Assembly (NCBI GenBank): GCA_030428965.1
Contig: JAUIEE010000004.1
Span: forward strand, 1 to 35,550
Length of the DNA: 35,550 nt
Reading direction: 5' to 3'
From: a bacterium
GTDB lineage: Bacteria; Planctomycetota; UBA1135; GCA-002686595
Shown in pieces: positions 14,811 to 23,150 of this stretch (position 1 is the stretch's first letter; each line of letters starts with the position of its first letter). The position numbers and the translations under genes are program-made. The notes under the pieces are model-generated. The model was not told the DNA's origin. It worked only from the letters and a program-made list of their open reading frames with translations, and made no database searches.

Positions 14811-16549
14811 AGCTCTTCCAGCTCCTCCTGCATGCGCTGGCGATCCCAGGTCTCCCGGTACCAGTCCGAGCGCTCCAGCAGCTCCTCGTGGGTCCCGGCG
14901 GCTTCGACCCGACCGTTGCGCAGGGCCAGGATCTTGTCGGCGCGACGCACGGTCGCGAGCCGGTGGGCCGAGACGATCACGGTGCGCCCCCGGCCGGCCT
15001 CGTGCAGGTTCTCGAACAGCCTGGCCTCGGTCTCGGTGTCCACCGCGCTGAGGGAATCGTCCAGGACGAGGATGCGCGGATCCTTGGCCAGGGCGCGGGC
15101 GATGCAGCTGCGCTGGCGCTGGCCGCCCGAGAGGGTCACGCCCCGCTCCCCGATCATCTGCTCCAGCCCGTCCGGGAACCTGGCGACCTCGTCCTGCATG
15201 CAGACCATCTCGATCAGGTCGCGCAGCTGGTCGTCCTCGAGCGTCTCGTCCGCCCCGAACAAGAGGTTCGAGCGGTAGGTGTCGGAGAACAGGAAGGAGT
15301 CCTGGGGAACGTAGGCGATCGCACCGCGCACGTCGGCCACGGTCATGTCCCGCAGGGGAACGCCGTCCATGCGAATCTCGCCCTGGGCTTCGAGCAGACG
15401 CCCGACCAGGTTGAGCAGCGTGCTCTTGCCCGATCCGGTGGGGCCGACGATGCCGAGGGTGGATCCGGCCGGGATCTCGACGCTGACGTCGGCCAGGGCA
15501 GGTTGGGGAGCGCCGTGGTAGGTGTAGCCGACCTGGCGCAGCGAGAGGCCGCCCTCGTACGGCGGGGCCGGCGTCGGATGCTCCGGGTCGCGGATCTCCG
15601 TCGTTTCGTCGAACAGTTCGTCGATCCGTTCTGCGCTGGCCAGGGCCCTGGGGTAGAGGCCGGTGATCCAGCCCAGGGCGATCACGGGCCAGAAGACCTT
15701 GAACCCGAGGTCGACGAACTTGAACAGGTCGCCGACGGCCAGGCTGCGGTCGATCAGGGCCAGACCTCCGATCAGGAGGATCGGCAGGAAGGCCAGGTCG
15801 TGGGACAGGTGGATGAGGGACTGGGTCAGCCCCCGGGCCTTGGCCAGGAGCACCTGCTCTTCGCGGTTCTTGCGCGAGACCTCGGCGAACTCCTGCCGCT
15901 CCAGGGGGGCGAGCCCGTAGCCCTTGATGACCCGCACGCCCGAGAAGCTCTCCTGGGCCCGGTGGCTGATCTCGGCCAGGGTCTCCTGAACGCCGGTGGA
16001 GTGTCGGTGAAGCCGGGGCGTCAAGACCTTCATGCTGACGGCCACGAGCACGAGGGGCACGGTCATCGCGAGGGTCAGGCGAGGCGAGATGCGGAACAGC
16101 ACGAACAGGCTGCCGGGAACCATGACCAGGGCTCCGCCGACGTACATGATCCCGGGCCCGAGCAACATGCGGATGTTCTCGACGTCCGAGGTGAGCCGGC
16201 TGACGATGTCGCCGGAGCGGCTCTTGTTGTGGAACGACAGGGACAGCCCGCACAGCTTGTCGAACAGGTCCTGTTTCAGGCCGACCTCGACCTTGCGGGA
16301 GACGCTGACGATCCACCAGCGCTGCAGGAAGCGGAAGAAGCCCTGGGCCAGGGCGTAGATCACGACCAGGGCGAAGAAGCCCGACAGGAACTGCGTGTCG
16401 CCGCCGTTGCGGAGACGCCCGAGCGCGTCTCCGATCAGGAGCGTGATCTTGATGTCGCAGGCGGCCACGAGCGGAATGCAGGCGACCCCGAGGAAGAGCT
16501 GCTTCCAGTGCCGCAGGAAACGCTGGTAGAACCTCCAGAGTCGTCTCAA
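14807..16549 (-). CDS. ABC exporter half-transporter with degenerate Walker B
   Basis: A protein of 580 residues, start TTG 16549, overlapping the TGA of the M28 peptidase gene in TTGA. It has an exporter membrane domain (about residues 15-310) and a nucleotide-binding domain with Walker A GPTGSGKST (369-377), canonical signature LSGGQ (473-477), Walker B ILVLDD with Asp498 where the catalytic Glu belongs, and SAHRLA. Its good signature completes the partner's active ATP site, while its own Walker B pairs with the partner's altered LSTGE to give the degenerate site. This complementary pattern shows the two genes make one heterodimer. It resembles MdlA/YheI-type subunits. Confidence 0.9.
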   Translation of the reverse strand: MRRLWRFYQRFLRHWKQLFLGVACIPLVAACDIKITLLIGDALGRLRNGGDTQFLSGFFALVVIYALAQGFFRFLQRWWIVSVSRKVEVGLKQDLFDKLCGLSLSFHNKSRSGDIVSRLTSDVENIRMLLGPGIMYVGGALVMVPGSLFVLFRISPRLTLAMTVPLVLVAVSMKVLTPRLHRHSTGVQETLAEISHRAQESFSGVRVIKGYGLAPLERQEFAEVSRKNREEQVLLAKARGLTQSLIHLSHDLAFLPILLIGGLALIDRSLAVGDLFKFVDLGFKVFWPVIALGWITGLYPRALASAERIDELFDETTEIRDPEHPTPAPPYEGGLSLRQVGYTYHGAPQPALADVSVEIPAGSTLGIVGPTGSGKSTLLNLVGRLLEAQGEIRMDGVPLRDMTVADVRGAIAYVPQDSFLFSDTYRSNLLFGADETLEDDQLRDLIEMVCMQDEVARFPDGLEQMIGERGVTLSGGQRQRSCIARALAKDPRILVLDDSLSAVDTETEARLFENLHEAGRGRTVIVSAHRLATVRRADKILALRNGRVEAAGTHEELLERSDWYRETWDRQRMQEELEEL

Positions 16550-18447
16550 CGGCGGCCGTCCCCGGCGCCCCAGCGCTTCTGGAGGGCCTGGACCTTGGAC
16601 ACGAGCCGTTCGAACTCCGCGGCCTGCTCCTTGGCTTGCGTCCCGCGCAGGGTCGGCAAGGCCTGGGCGGCGTAGCCCGTCTCCAGACCCGGTGCCCAGA
16701 GCACGTTGCGATACCAGGGGCGCTTCGGGAGTCCCTGGGGGTCCAGGAGCTCGCGATAGAAGCCGTGTTCGAGGCGGGCGCGAGCGTCTTCTTCGACCGA
16801 GGTTTCCCGGGCGAGCTCGATGGCCTGCTCGAGTTCGCCGAAGACCTGCTTCCAGGCTTCGGCCTGCTCCTCTTCCAGGAAGTCCCGGGGCTGGCCGTCG
16901 CGCTCGAAGGCCAGCTGTCCCATGCCCCGGGCGGCTTCGCGGGCGTCGAAGGCCCGGTGGCCCTTCTCCGCGTACTCGCTCAGCAGGGCGGCCAAGAAGC
17001 GTCCGGCCAGCTCGTGCCCTTCCCAGGTCGGATCGAGGAAGCGATCCATGAACTCGAAGTCATCGAAGCTCGTGTGGTACTGACCCCCCGAGTTTCCCCC
17101 GAAGGAAACGTCCAGGACGGGGAGCCCGAGATGGTGCAGGAAGACGGTGAAGTCCGAGCCGGAGCCGGGCAGTCCTAGTCGCGGAGACTGTTCCCCGAAG
17201 CTTCCGGTCCATTGCTCCCACAGGGAGTTGCCCTGCGGCGTGGGGACAGCCTCCAGCACGGGACGCAGCCCTGCGAGCAGGCCGGGCGTGCCCGACATCC
17301 TGAGCTGCGTGCCGGACACGCAGGCATCGGCGTTGACGTAGGCGATCGCGTTGCGGGTGAGCTCGTCGGCGTTGGCCTCGGCCCACTCGGTGCTTCCGAT
17401 GAGGCCGAACTCCTCGGCGTCCCAGAAGGCCAAGGCGATGCCGTGGGGTGGCTTCCAACCGCCGCGTACCTCGGCACCCAGGTGCTGGGCCGCACGCAGC
17501 AGGGCGACGCTGCCGCTGCCCGCGTCGTGGGCGCCGCGGACCCAGGCGTCGCGGTGGTTGCCCGCCAGGACGTAGTCGGGGCCGGAGCCCAGGCGCGCGA
17601 TCACGTTCACGATCGTGCGCAGGGTGCGCGGGGCATCGATGGTGAGCTCCGCCCGCACGCTCTCTCCGCGTGCGAGGGCGTCCCGAATGGGGCCAGCGTC
17701 GCGCGTGCCGATCGGCGTGCACAGGATGCGGGGCAAGAAAGCGTCGAGCTCTTCGGCAGGCAGGCGAGCCACCTTCTCTCCCGGGTGCGGCGACGGCCAA
17801 CCCGGCGTCGACGGGTCACCGGGCACCTGCGCGATCGAGGAGATCGAGCCGCGCTGGCCGTCCCAGTCCGGTTTCCAGGGACCCTTCGGCCAAACCTCGC
17901 CGCGTTCGGAGCCATCCTCTTCGGCCGGGCTGTAGAGCAAGAGGGCCCGGGCTCCGTGCTCCTGGGCGAGCTCGGCCTTGACCCCGCGGTAGGCTCCCCC
18001 GTAGCTCGCGAGGACGATCTTGCCCGCCGCACGGCCTCCACTCTGGTGCAGCCGTTCGTAGTCGTCCCGCAGACCTCGACCGAGGTCGATCACTTCCCCC
18101 TCGACGTGACCGCTCGCCGACCACGCGCTGTAGAGGGGAACGTCGCCCTCGGGCTGATCGGGGTCGTAGCTGTGGTGACGCCTTTCCCAGCTCTCGGACG
18201 AACCGGTTCCGGCGGCGAACTCGATGGAACGGGGGTAGGTCAAGAGGACCTGCCGGGTGTCGAGCTCGACGTCCCACCCGGCCTCTGCGAGGACTGCGGC
18301 GACCCACTTGGCGCCGCGCATCGATCCCTCGGTGCCGGCCAGGCGCGGGGTTTCACTGAGATCCCGGGACAGAAGTCGGGAAGGAGGGGCGGCCTCCTGG
18401 GCACAGGGCCAGGGACTCAGGGCGAGGAGAAGGAGGCAGGCGTGCAT
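16546..18447 (-). CDS. M28 metallopeptidase of the glutamate carboxypeptidase II type
   Basis: A protein of 633 residues with a hydrophobic signal peptide (about 1-16, ending near PCAQ). The order is that of GCPII/PSMA: peptidase part, inserted PA domain (~110-230), peptidase core and a C-terminal helical dimerisation domain (~475-633). All di-zinc residues are there: His298 (NHRDAW), Asp308 (GAHDAGSG), base Glu345 and ligand Glu346 (WDAEEFG), Asp374 (NADA) and His458 (YHTSFDD). The family removes C-terminal residues, often glutamate, from small peptides or N-acyl amino acids outside the cytoplasm. Its stop is coupled to the following ABC half-transporter. TATCCT lies 10 bases before the ATG. 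Confidence 0.92.
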   Translation of the reverse strand: MHACLLLLALSPWPCAQEAAPPSRLLSRDLSETPRLAGTEGSMRGAKWVAAVLAEAGWDVELDTRQVLLTYPRSIEFAAGTGSSESWERRHHSYDPDQPEGDVPLYSAWSASGHVEGEVIDLGRGLRDDYERLHQSGGRAAGKIVLASYGGAYRGVKAELAQEHGARALLLYSPAEEDGSERGEVWPKGPWKPDWDGQRGSISSIAQVPGDPSTPGWPSPHPGEKVARLPAEELDAFLPRILCTPIGTRDAGPIRDALARGESVRAELTIDAPRTLRTIVNVIARLGSGPDYVLAGNHRDAWVRGAHDAGSGSVALLRAAQHLGAEVRGGWKPPHGIALAFWDAEEFGLIGSTEWAEANADELTRNAIAYVNADACVSGTQLRMSGTPGLLAGLRPVLEAVPTPQGNSLWEQWTGSFGEQSPRLGLPGSGSDFTVFLHHLGLPVLDVSFGGNSGGQYHTSFDDFEFMDRFLDPTWEGHELAGRFLAALLSEYAEKGHRAFDAREAARGMGQLAFERDGQPRDFLEEEQAEAWKQVFGELEQAIELARETSVEEDARARLEHGFYRELLDPQGLPKRPWYRNVLWAPGLETGYAAQALPTLRGTQAKEQAAEFERLVSKVQALQKRWGAGDGRR

Positions 18448-18779
18448 GGGGGCGAGGAGGATAGGCGATCGTGCCTGGAGCAGGGAAAGACGGCCTGGAG
18501 GCCTTACCGAGCCCGATCGTTGTATCTCTTTTGTAATCCAGAATGCGCTTTCCTAGCGATTCCCGCTGCCAGGACCGTGAGCTGATCCAACACGAGAAAT
18601 GGAAGAGGAGGAACACATCGGGGGGTTTGAGTCGTTAAGAAACTTACAGGAGGGACGCAGCTCGTTTCCGCGGCTCGATACGGGAACGCGTTCGATCCAA
18701 CCCTTCTTCGCTCTGACGATCGGGGAGAAACCTGGGGGGGCCAGGGTTCTAGTTCACCCCGAGAAGGCAAACGACTCCG
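18448..18779. other. 332-base divergent intergenic region
   Basis: This is the longest non-coding gap. It holds a less G/C-rich stretch near 18519-18548 (TTGTATCTCTTTTGTAATCC) and an isolated AGGAGGG at 18648-18654 not followed by a start codon at a useful distance. An open frame from ATG 18599 to 18793 has mixed third positions, unlike genes here, and is not called. The region probably holds promoters and untranslated leaders for both flanking genes. Confidence 0.5.
18458..18463 (-). promoter_or_regulatory. TATCCT -10-like hexamer before the M28 gene
   Basis: On the minus strand TATCCT is followed by ten bases, then ATG 18447. No ribosome binding site lies between. It may be the promoter of the four-gene operon M28-ABC-ABC-sulfatase-like. 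Confidence 0.4.
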
Positions 18780-19256
18780 ATGACCATGCGTGATTCCCGT
18801 GCTCAAGGCCTTGGATCCCAGCTGGGCAAGGGCCCCTGGGCAGAAGGCGCGTCCACGGCCGACGAGGTGGGCGGAACCGCCCCGATGTCCGCTATGGAGT
18901 CCGATGGGGAAGCCCCCATCGTCTGCCTGCTGACGACCCTGCACCCCGAACGCGCGCTCTCCCGAGCCCTGGTGCAGCATCTCGTTCAGGAAATGCCCGA
19001 CATCGTCTTCACCCTGCGTCCGATCGCGAACGTCGCGGTGATCTGGGTGTGCGGCTACGAGAAGGGAGCCGGCGCCGTCATCCGTCGCCTGCGCGCCGAG
19101 AACCCCGAGGCACAGATCGTGGCCACGGGCCGCGACCCGGTCACCTGGCAGCACGAGGTGCTCCAGGCCGGGGCGGACCATGCTTGCGGCTGGCCCATTC
19201 CCTACTCGCGCCTGAACCAGCTCTTCCACGAGCCTCGGCTGCGCACTCTGGGCTAG
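18780..19256 (+). CDS. Degenerate receiver-like protein
   Basis: A protein of 158 residues. The first ~45 are Gly/Ser/Ala-rich and probably unordered; in-frame ATGs at 18786, 18885 and 18894 are alternative starts, the last two close to the folded part. Residues ~46-150 follow the alternating strand-helix pattern of a response-regulator receiver: IVCLLTT, IVFTLR, VAVIWVCG, AQIVATG, then HEVLQAGADHACGWPIPYSRLNQL, which mirrors the family's GAxxxLxKP end. However, the acidic pair, the phospho-accepting Asp and the conserved Lys (Trp138 region) are absent. It would be a pseudo-receiver that does not take phosphate. No output domain is attached. The assignment to the receiver fold is inference; no kinase gene lies nearby. 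Confidence 0.6.
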   Translation: MTMRDSRAQGLGSQLGKGPWAEGASTADEVGGTAPMSAMESDGEAPIVCLLTTLHPERALSRALVQHLVQEMPDIVFTLRPIANVAVIWVCGYEKGAGAVIRRLRAENPEAQIVATGRDPVTWQHEVLQAGADHACGWPIPYSRLNQLFHEPRLRTLG

Positions 19257-19366
19257 GGGCGTTCCCGCTCCGGCCGTCCCCTGACGGCGTTCGGCCAAAC
19301 TCATCGGACCTTTCCCGGTCCTCGCTGGGAGACGAGTTCGGCCTTTGGATGGAGCCATGGGCGACC

Positions 19367-19372
19367 TAACCT
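19367..19372 (+). promoter_or_regulatory. TAACCT -10-like hexamer before the HAD-kinase gene
   Basis: TAACCT lies 7 bases before GTG 19380. TTGGAT at 19345-19350 with a 16-base spacer is a possible -35 box. This spacing supports the GTG as start. Confidence 0.45.
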
Positions 19373-19379
19373 CCCCCGG

Positions 19380-20627
19380 GTGAGCGCCGCTCCTTTCCTG
19401 CTCGACGCGGTCCTGTTCGATCTCGACGGGACCCTGATCGCAACCGACCGCTTCTGGATCCAGGCGGCCCGGACCGGTGCCCGCCGGGCCTTCGAGGAGC
19501 TGGGCATCGAGCGCGCTCTGCCCACCCGCGACGAGTGGATGGGCGTGGTGGGCCATCCGCTCGAGGAAGGCTTCGGAGCCCTGTTTCGGGACCTCTCGAG
19601 CCGCGAGCGCAAGGTCGTGCTGGAGGCCTGCGTGGCGGAGGAAGAGCGCCTCCTGGCCGGAGGGGGAGCCGCCCTGATGCCGGGCACCGTGGAGCTCCTG
19701 GAGGATCTCGAGGCGGCCGGGATCCGGATCGGCGTCGCTTCGAACTGCGCCCAGGGCTACCTCGACCACATGCTCGAACAGCTGGGGCTGGGACGCTGGG
19801 TCGGCGAGGCTCGCTGCCTGGACTCGCCGGGGATCCGCAGCAAGACCGACATGCTGACCGACCTCTTGACCCTGTGGGAAACCCGCCGGGCCGTGATGGT
19901 CGGGGACCGGGCCGGCGATGCCCGGGCGGCGCACGACAACGGTCTGCCCCACGTGCACTGCGCCTTCGGTTTCGCCCAGGAAGAGGTGCAGGCCGAGGCC
20001 ACCATCGAGGATCTCGGGGCCCTGGTCGGTGTGCTCTCGCAGCGGCGCGCTCGCCTGGACCGGCTGCTCGATCGTCTCGGACGGAGCCGCCGTCGCGGAA
20101 CGCGGGTGGTGGGCGTGGCCGGTCCGCCCGCCGCCGGCAAGTCCATCCTGGCGCGGGACCTGCAAGAGATCCTGGAGCAGCGCGGAGCGAGCGTGTGGGT
20201 GGCGAGCACCGACGCCTGGGAGCTCGGCGGGGGGGAACCGTTTCCCTGGCAGGATCTGGAGCGCGAGCTGCTGGATCCCCTGGTCGAGGGACAACCGGTG
20301 CACGTCGAACGCAAGTGGCTGGACCGGCAGAGGGTGCCCCGCGTCCAGGAGCTCTCGGGACGGGGACCCGAGTGGCTTCTCCTCGAAGGAAGCCGCGTGC
20401 TCGAGGCGCGGCTCCAGAGCCGCCTGGAGACCACGGTGGTGCTCGAGGTCTCCGACGCATGCGTCCTGTCCCGGGTCGCCGCGCGCGAGGGGCGCCTCCT
20501 GGGGCCCGAGCCCCTCTCCCAGGTCCGTTCGCGCGAGCTGCCGGCCTACCGGGCCCTGGTCGAAGGTCTCGGACGGGCGGGCGACCGGGTCACGCTGCAC
20601 GGGGAAAACCCCCTGCGCCTGGTCTAG
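19380..20627 (+). CDS. HAD phosphatase fused to a P-loop kinase
   Basis: A protein of 415 residues, start GTG 19380. Residues ~8-215 form a HAD-IA (phosphoglycolate phosphatase/beta-phosphoglucomutase-like) domain: nucleophile motif FDLDGT with Asp14 and Asp16, Ser121 in VASN, Lys155, and VGDRAGD with Asp176 and Asp180; the helical cap lies between motifs 1 and 2. Residues ~240-415 start with VVGVAGPPAAGKS (P-loop 248-255) followed by ASTDAWEL (Asp278), as in uridine kinase/phosphoribulokinase-like or pantothenate-kinase-like proteins, and a LLLEGSRVLEARL strand fits their Walker B region. The two halves would have opposite activities, removing and adding phosphate. Substrates are unknown. 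The HAD half is certain; the kinase type is tentative. Confidence 0.82.
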   Translation: MSAAPFLLDAVLFDLDGTLIATDRFWIQAARTGARRAFEELGIERALPTRDEWMGVVGHPLEEGFGALFRDLSSRERKVVLEACVAEEERLLAGGGAALMPGTVELLEDLEAAGIRIGVASNCAQGYLDHMLEQLGLGRWVGEARCLDSPGIRSKTDMLTDLLTLWETRRAVMVGDRAGDARAAHDNGLPHVHCAFGFAQEEVQAEATIEDLGALVGVLSQRRARLDRLLDRLGRSRRRGTRVVGVAGPPAAGKSILARDLQEILEQRGASVWVASTDAWELGGGEPFPWQDLERELLDPLVEGQPVHVERKWLDRQRVPRVQELSGRGPEWLLLEGSRVLEARLQSRLETTVVLEVSDACVLSRVAAREGRLLGPEPLSQVRSRELPAYRALVEGLGRAGDRVTLHGENPLRLV

Positions 20628-20751
20628 AGGCGAGCCAGCGTTGCGTCCGGGCACGGTACCGGGCTAGACTGCCGGGCTCGCCAGGCCCCCATGAGGTTGG
20701 GCCGGCTCGGGTCCCGGGTGGACCCCCACTGGCCCCAGCAGCGATCCTCGT

Positions 20752-20961
20752 ATGGACACCACTCTGCCCCAGCGCCTTCAGAAGTCGGTTTCCGGCTCCT
20801 TTCACAAGACCGCCCTCCTGCAAAAGCGGGTTCGGGAGTTGATGCGTGGCGCGGCGCCCCTCATCGAGACCCGCGAGCAGAATCCGATCAAGATCGCCTT
20901 CCTCGAGATGGAACGCGGTTTGATCGAGCTCATCCCGGAAGAAGAAAAGCCGCTCCTCTAA
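20752..20961 (+). CDS. rpoZ: Omega-like subunit of RNA polymerase
   Basis: A protein of 69 residues. The segment FHKTALLQKRVRELMRGAAPLIE matches the omega pattern in which a basic helix (xLvlLAxkRARxL) is followed by a G.P.V turn, and NPIKIAFLEMERGLIEL matches the C-terminal 'vALxEIaxGkI' helix. Omega binds the beta-prime subunit and helps polymerase assembly. Length is at the short end for the family. The ATG at 20752 has no clear ribosome binding site; TAGACT at 20665-20670 could be a -10 giving a leader of about 75 bases. It lies 58 bases before lpxK on the same strand, so it may open the lipid A/heptose operon. Confidence 0.6.
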   Translation: MDTTLPQRLQKSVSGSFHKTALLQKRVRELMRGAAPLIETREQNPIKIAFLEMERGLIELIPEEEKPLL

Positions 20962-21019
20962 GTCCACGCCGGCCCGGTGGCCGTGCGCGGGAGACTCTTG
21001 GCCCCTGGGGCGTTCCGCC

Positions 21020-22105
21020 ATGGCTGAACGAAACCGGTCCTTCGCGCGTCGGCCCGAGGCCGTGCTCGCCCGCAAGGGGGGCAAGGTCGAGCTCCTGCGC
21101 TTGCCCGCCCTCCTCTTCGGCTGGGTCGCCGGCGTGCGAGGAAGTCTCTACGACCGGGGCTGGCTGTGGAGCGGACGGCTGGACGTGCCGGTCGTTTCCG
21201 TGGGCAACCTGAGCGCCGGGGGTACCGGCAAGACTCCGATGGTCCTGTGGCTCGTGACCGAGCTCGAAAGGCGCGGCCTGCGGACGGGCATCCTGTCGCG
21301 GGGCTACAAGTCCCGCGGCGCCGAGGCCAACGACGAGGGAGCGATGATCGCCGAGCTGGCCGGTGACGTGCCCCACGTGCAGGACAAGGACCGGGTGCGA
21401 GGTGGACGCGAGCTCGTGCGCCAGGGCGTGGAGGTCATCGTGCTCGACGATGGTTTCCAGCACAGGCGGCTGCGCCGGGACCTGGATCTGGTCTTGATCG
21501 ATGCCACTCGGCCCTGGGGGCTTCCGTCCCCCGACGATGGGAGCTCGCCCGTAAGGGCCCTGATTCCCCGCGGCCTCTTGCGGGAAGCGCCCGAGCGCCT
21601 CTCCCGGGCCCACGCCATGATCCTGACCCGCACCGACCAGCTGGGGGAACAGGCGCTCGAAGCGTTGCGCGAGGAGCTTCGCTACCTGGCTCCGGGCATC
21701 CCCATCCTGGAGGCGGAGCACCGGCCGAGCCTGCTGATCGACGCCCAGGGAGAGCGGCGCATGCCGAGCGCCCTGCGCGGGGCAACGGTCGACCTGGTGA
21801 GCGGCATCGGCAATCCGGAGGCCTTCGAGAGTACGGTGCGCGGGCTGGGAGCCACGGTGCGCTCCCATCGCACGTTTCCCGATCACCACGACTTTCGGGC
21901 CGAGGACTTGGCCGGGCTCGGGAGCTTCCTCACCACCTCCAAGGACGCTCCCAAGCTGCGGGCGCTGGGCATCGACTGCGACGTGCTCGAGGTGCGCTTT
22001 CAGTTCGTGCGGGGAGCGGGAGTCCTGGAGGCCTTGCTGGACGCGCTGCCCCCGGGCAAGGCGCGTCGAGAACGCAGGAACCTGCACGAAGGACTCCATG
22101 GTTGA
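21020..22105 (+). CDS. lpxK: Tetraacyldisaccharide 4'-kinase
   Basis: A protein of 361 residues. LpxK phosphorylates the 4' position of the lipid A disaccharide precursor at the inner face of the cytoplasmic membrane, using ATP. The P-loop is SAGGTGKT (65-72) after the family's VSVGNL strand; the N-terminal amphipathic/hydrophobic region (LRLPALLFGWVAGVRGSLYDRG) is the membrane-associating part; the LpxK hallmark LDDGFQHRRLRRDLDLVLID follows about 75 residues after the P-loop. The C-terminal SGIGNPEAFESTVRGLG and FPDHHDF motifs are also typical. It overlaps the next gene by eight bases. Confidence 0.95.
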   Translation: MAERNRSFARRPEAVLARKGGKVELLRLPALLFGWVAGVRGSLYDRGWLWSGRLDVPVVSVGNLSAGGTGKTPMVLWLVTELERRGLRTGILSRGYKSRGAEANDEGAMIAELAGDVPHVQDKDRVRGGRELVRQGVEVIVLDDGFQHRRLRRDLDLVLIDATRPWGLPSPDDGSSPVRALIPRGLLREAPERLSRAHAMILTRTDQLGEQALEALREELRYLAPGIPILEAEHRPSLLIDAQGERRMPSALRGATVDLVSGIGNPEAFESTVRGLGATVRSHRTFPDHHDFRAEDLAGLGSFLTTSKDAPKLRALGIDCDVLEVRFQFVRGAGVLEALLDALPPGKARRERRNLHEGLHG

Positions 22106-23150
22106 GACGGTTGAACCCTTGGAGCGTGAAGGGAAGGCGCCCGGCGGCGAACCGTGGCCGGTGCCCTGGCAGCCGGTCCTGGGCAAGGACAACGGGATCG
22201 CCAGCCACCTGCACTACTTCCTTCTGCGCGCTGTCCTGTTCGTCGGAGCCCGCATGCCCCATGGGGTCATGGACGCCTTCGGTTCCGCCCTGGCCCGGGT
22301 GGCCTACCGCCTGCTGCCGTCGCGGCGGAAGGTCGCCGTGGAGTTCCTCGAACAGGCGCTCGGTCCGCTCTCGAAAGAGGAGCGCAGCCGCCGCGTGCGC
22401 CAGGCCTGGCTGCACCTGTTCCGCGTCGTGATCGAGGCCGAACGCTTCTACCGCCGCGTGCCCCTGGACCGGGCCCGGGAGCACTTCGACGTCCACTTCA
22501 CCCCGGACGCCCGACGCGCCCTGGCCACCGAGGGCGGCTGCGTCCTGATCACGGGGCACCTCGGGAACTGGGAGTCCCTCAACGTCCTGGCCGTGGCTCT
22601 CGGGCTGCGCTCGGTCTACGTCGTGGGCAAGCCCCCGAAGAACCGTCCCCTGTCCAAGGCCGTACAGGATCGCCGCGAGCACTACCGCTCGCGCCTCCTG
22701 CCGCGCCGCGGCGCCATGCTCGCCGCCCCCACGATCATCAAGTCCGGCGGAACCCTGGGCCTGGTCGTGGATCAGCGTGCGCGTCTCAAGCCGGTCTACG
22801 CTCCGTTCTTCGGGCGCCGGGCGCGCTGCGACCGCTCCGTGGGCGTTCTGCTGCGGCGCTTCAAGGTGCCCGTCATCCCCATGGCCGCCTACCTGACCGA
22901 CCAGCCGCTGCGCTACCGGGTCGAGTTCGGGGACATCCTGTGGCCCGAGGATCTGGCCGGCAAGGACCCCGTGGATATCGCCGTCCTGATCAACCAGACT
23001 CTCGAGAAGATGATCCTGGCCGATCCCGACCAGTACTTCTGGCTCCACGACCGCTATCGGGGCGGCGAGGATCCCGAGGAGGGAGCCCGCGAAACTGCGG
23101 TCTCGGCTAAGGGAGAGGCGGCCCCAGGTTCGAAGGAAGAAACGCCATGA
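22098..23150 (+). CDS. Lipid A-type lysophospholipid acyltransferase (LpxL/HtrB family)
   Basis: A protein of 350 residues. The HX4E acyltransferase motif is GHLGNWE (His154, Glu159), preceded by the GGCVLIT strand and followed by LGLVVDQRA and a PFFGRRA motif, as in the LpxL/LpxM/HtrB family that adds secondary acyl chains to lipid A. One hydrophobic N-terminal helix (HYFLLRAVLFVGARM) should anchor it to the inner membrane. Position between lpxK and hldD supports lipid A as acceptor. The first ~30 and last ~30 residues are low-complexity extensions. Its ATG overlaps the end of lpxK, and its TGA overlaps the hldD start in ATGA. Confidence 0.88.
   Translation: MVETVEPLEREGKAPGGEPWPVPWQPVLGKDNGIASHLHYFLLRAVLFVGARMPHGVMDAFGSALARVAYRLLPSRRKVAVEFLEQALGPLSKEERSRRVRQAWLHLFRVVIEAERFYRRVPLDRAREHFDVHFTPDARRALATEGGCVLITGHLGNWESLNVLAVALGLRSVYVVGKPPKNRPLSKAVQDRREHYRSRLLPRRGAMLAAPTIIKSGGTLGLVVDQRARLKPVYAPFFGRRARCDRSVGVLLRRFKVPVIPMAAYLTDQPLRYRVEFGDILWPEDLAGKDPVDIAVLINQTLEKMILADPDQYFWLHDRYRGGEDPEEGARETAVSAKGEAAPGSKEETP

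Noticed and set aside
14807-16549. MsbA as the identity of the ABC genes next to lipid A genes
   Set aside because: Two different subunits with complementary degenerate sites point to a heterodimer; MsbA is a homodimer. The lpx genes are also in a different operon.
18599-18793. A 64-residue open frame upstream of the receiver-like gene
   Set aside because: Its third codon positions are mixed, unlike the strong G/C bias of true genes here, and it overlaps the next start. No similarity to known proteins was recognised.
19380-20099. GmhB (heptose bisphosphate phosphatase) as the identity of the HAD half
   Set aside because: The large helical cap between motifs 1 and 2 fits HAD-IA enzymes, not the HAD-III type of GmhB, and the kinase fusion does not fit.
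20691-21212. An open frame of 173 codons covering the omega-like gene
   Set aside because: It runs out of frame across the omega-like gene and into lpxK, with Arg/Pro/Ser-rich sequence and no family match.
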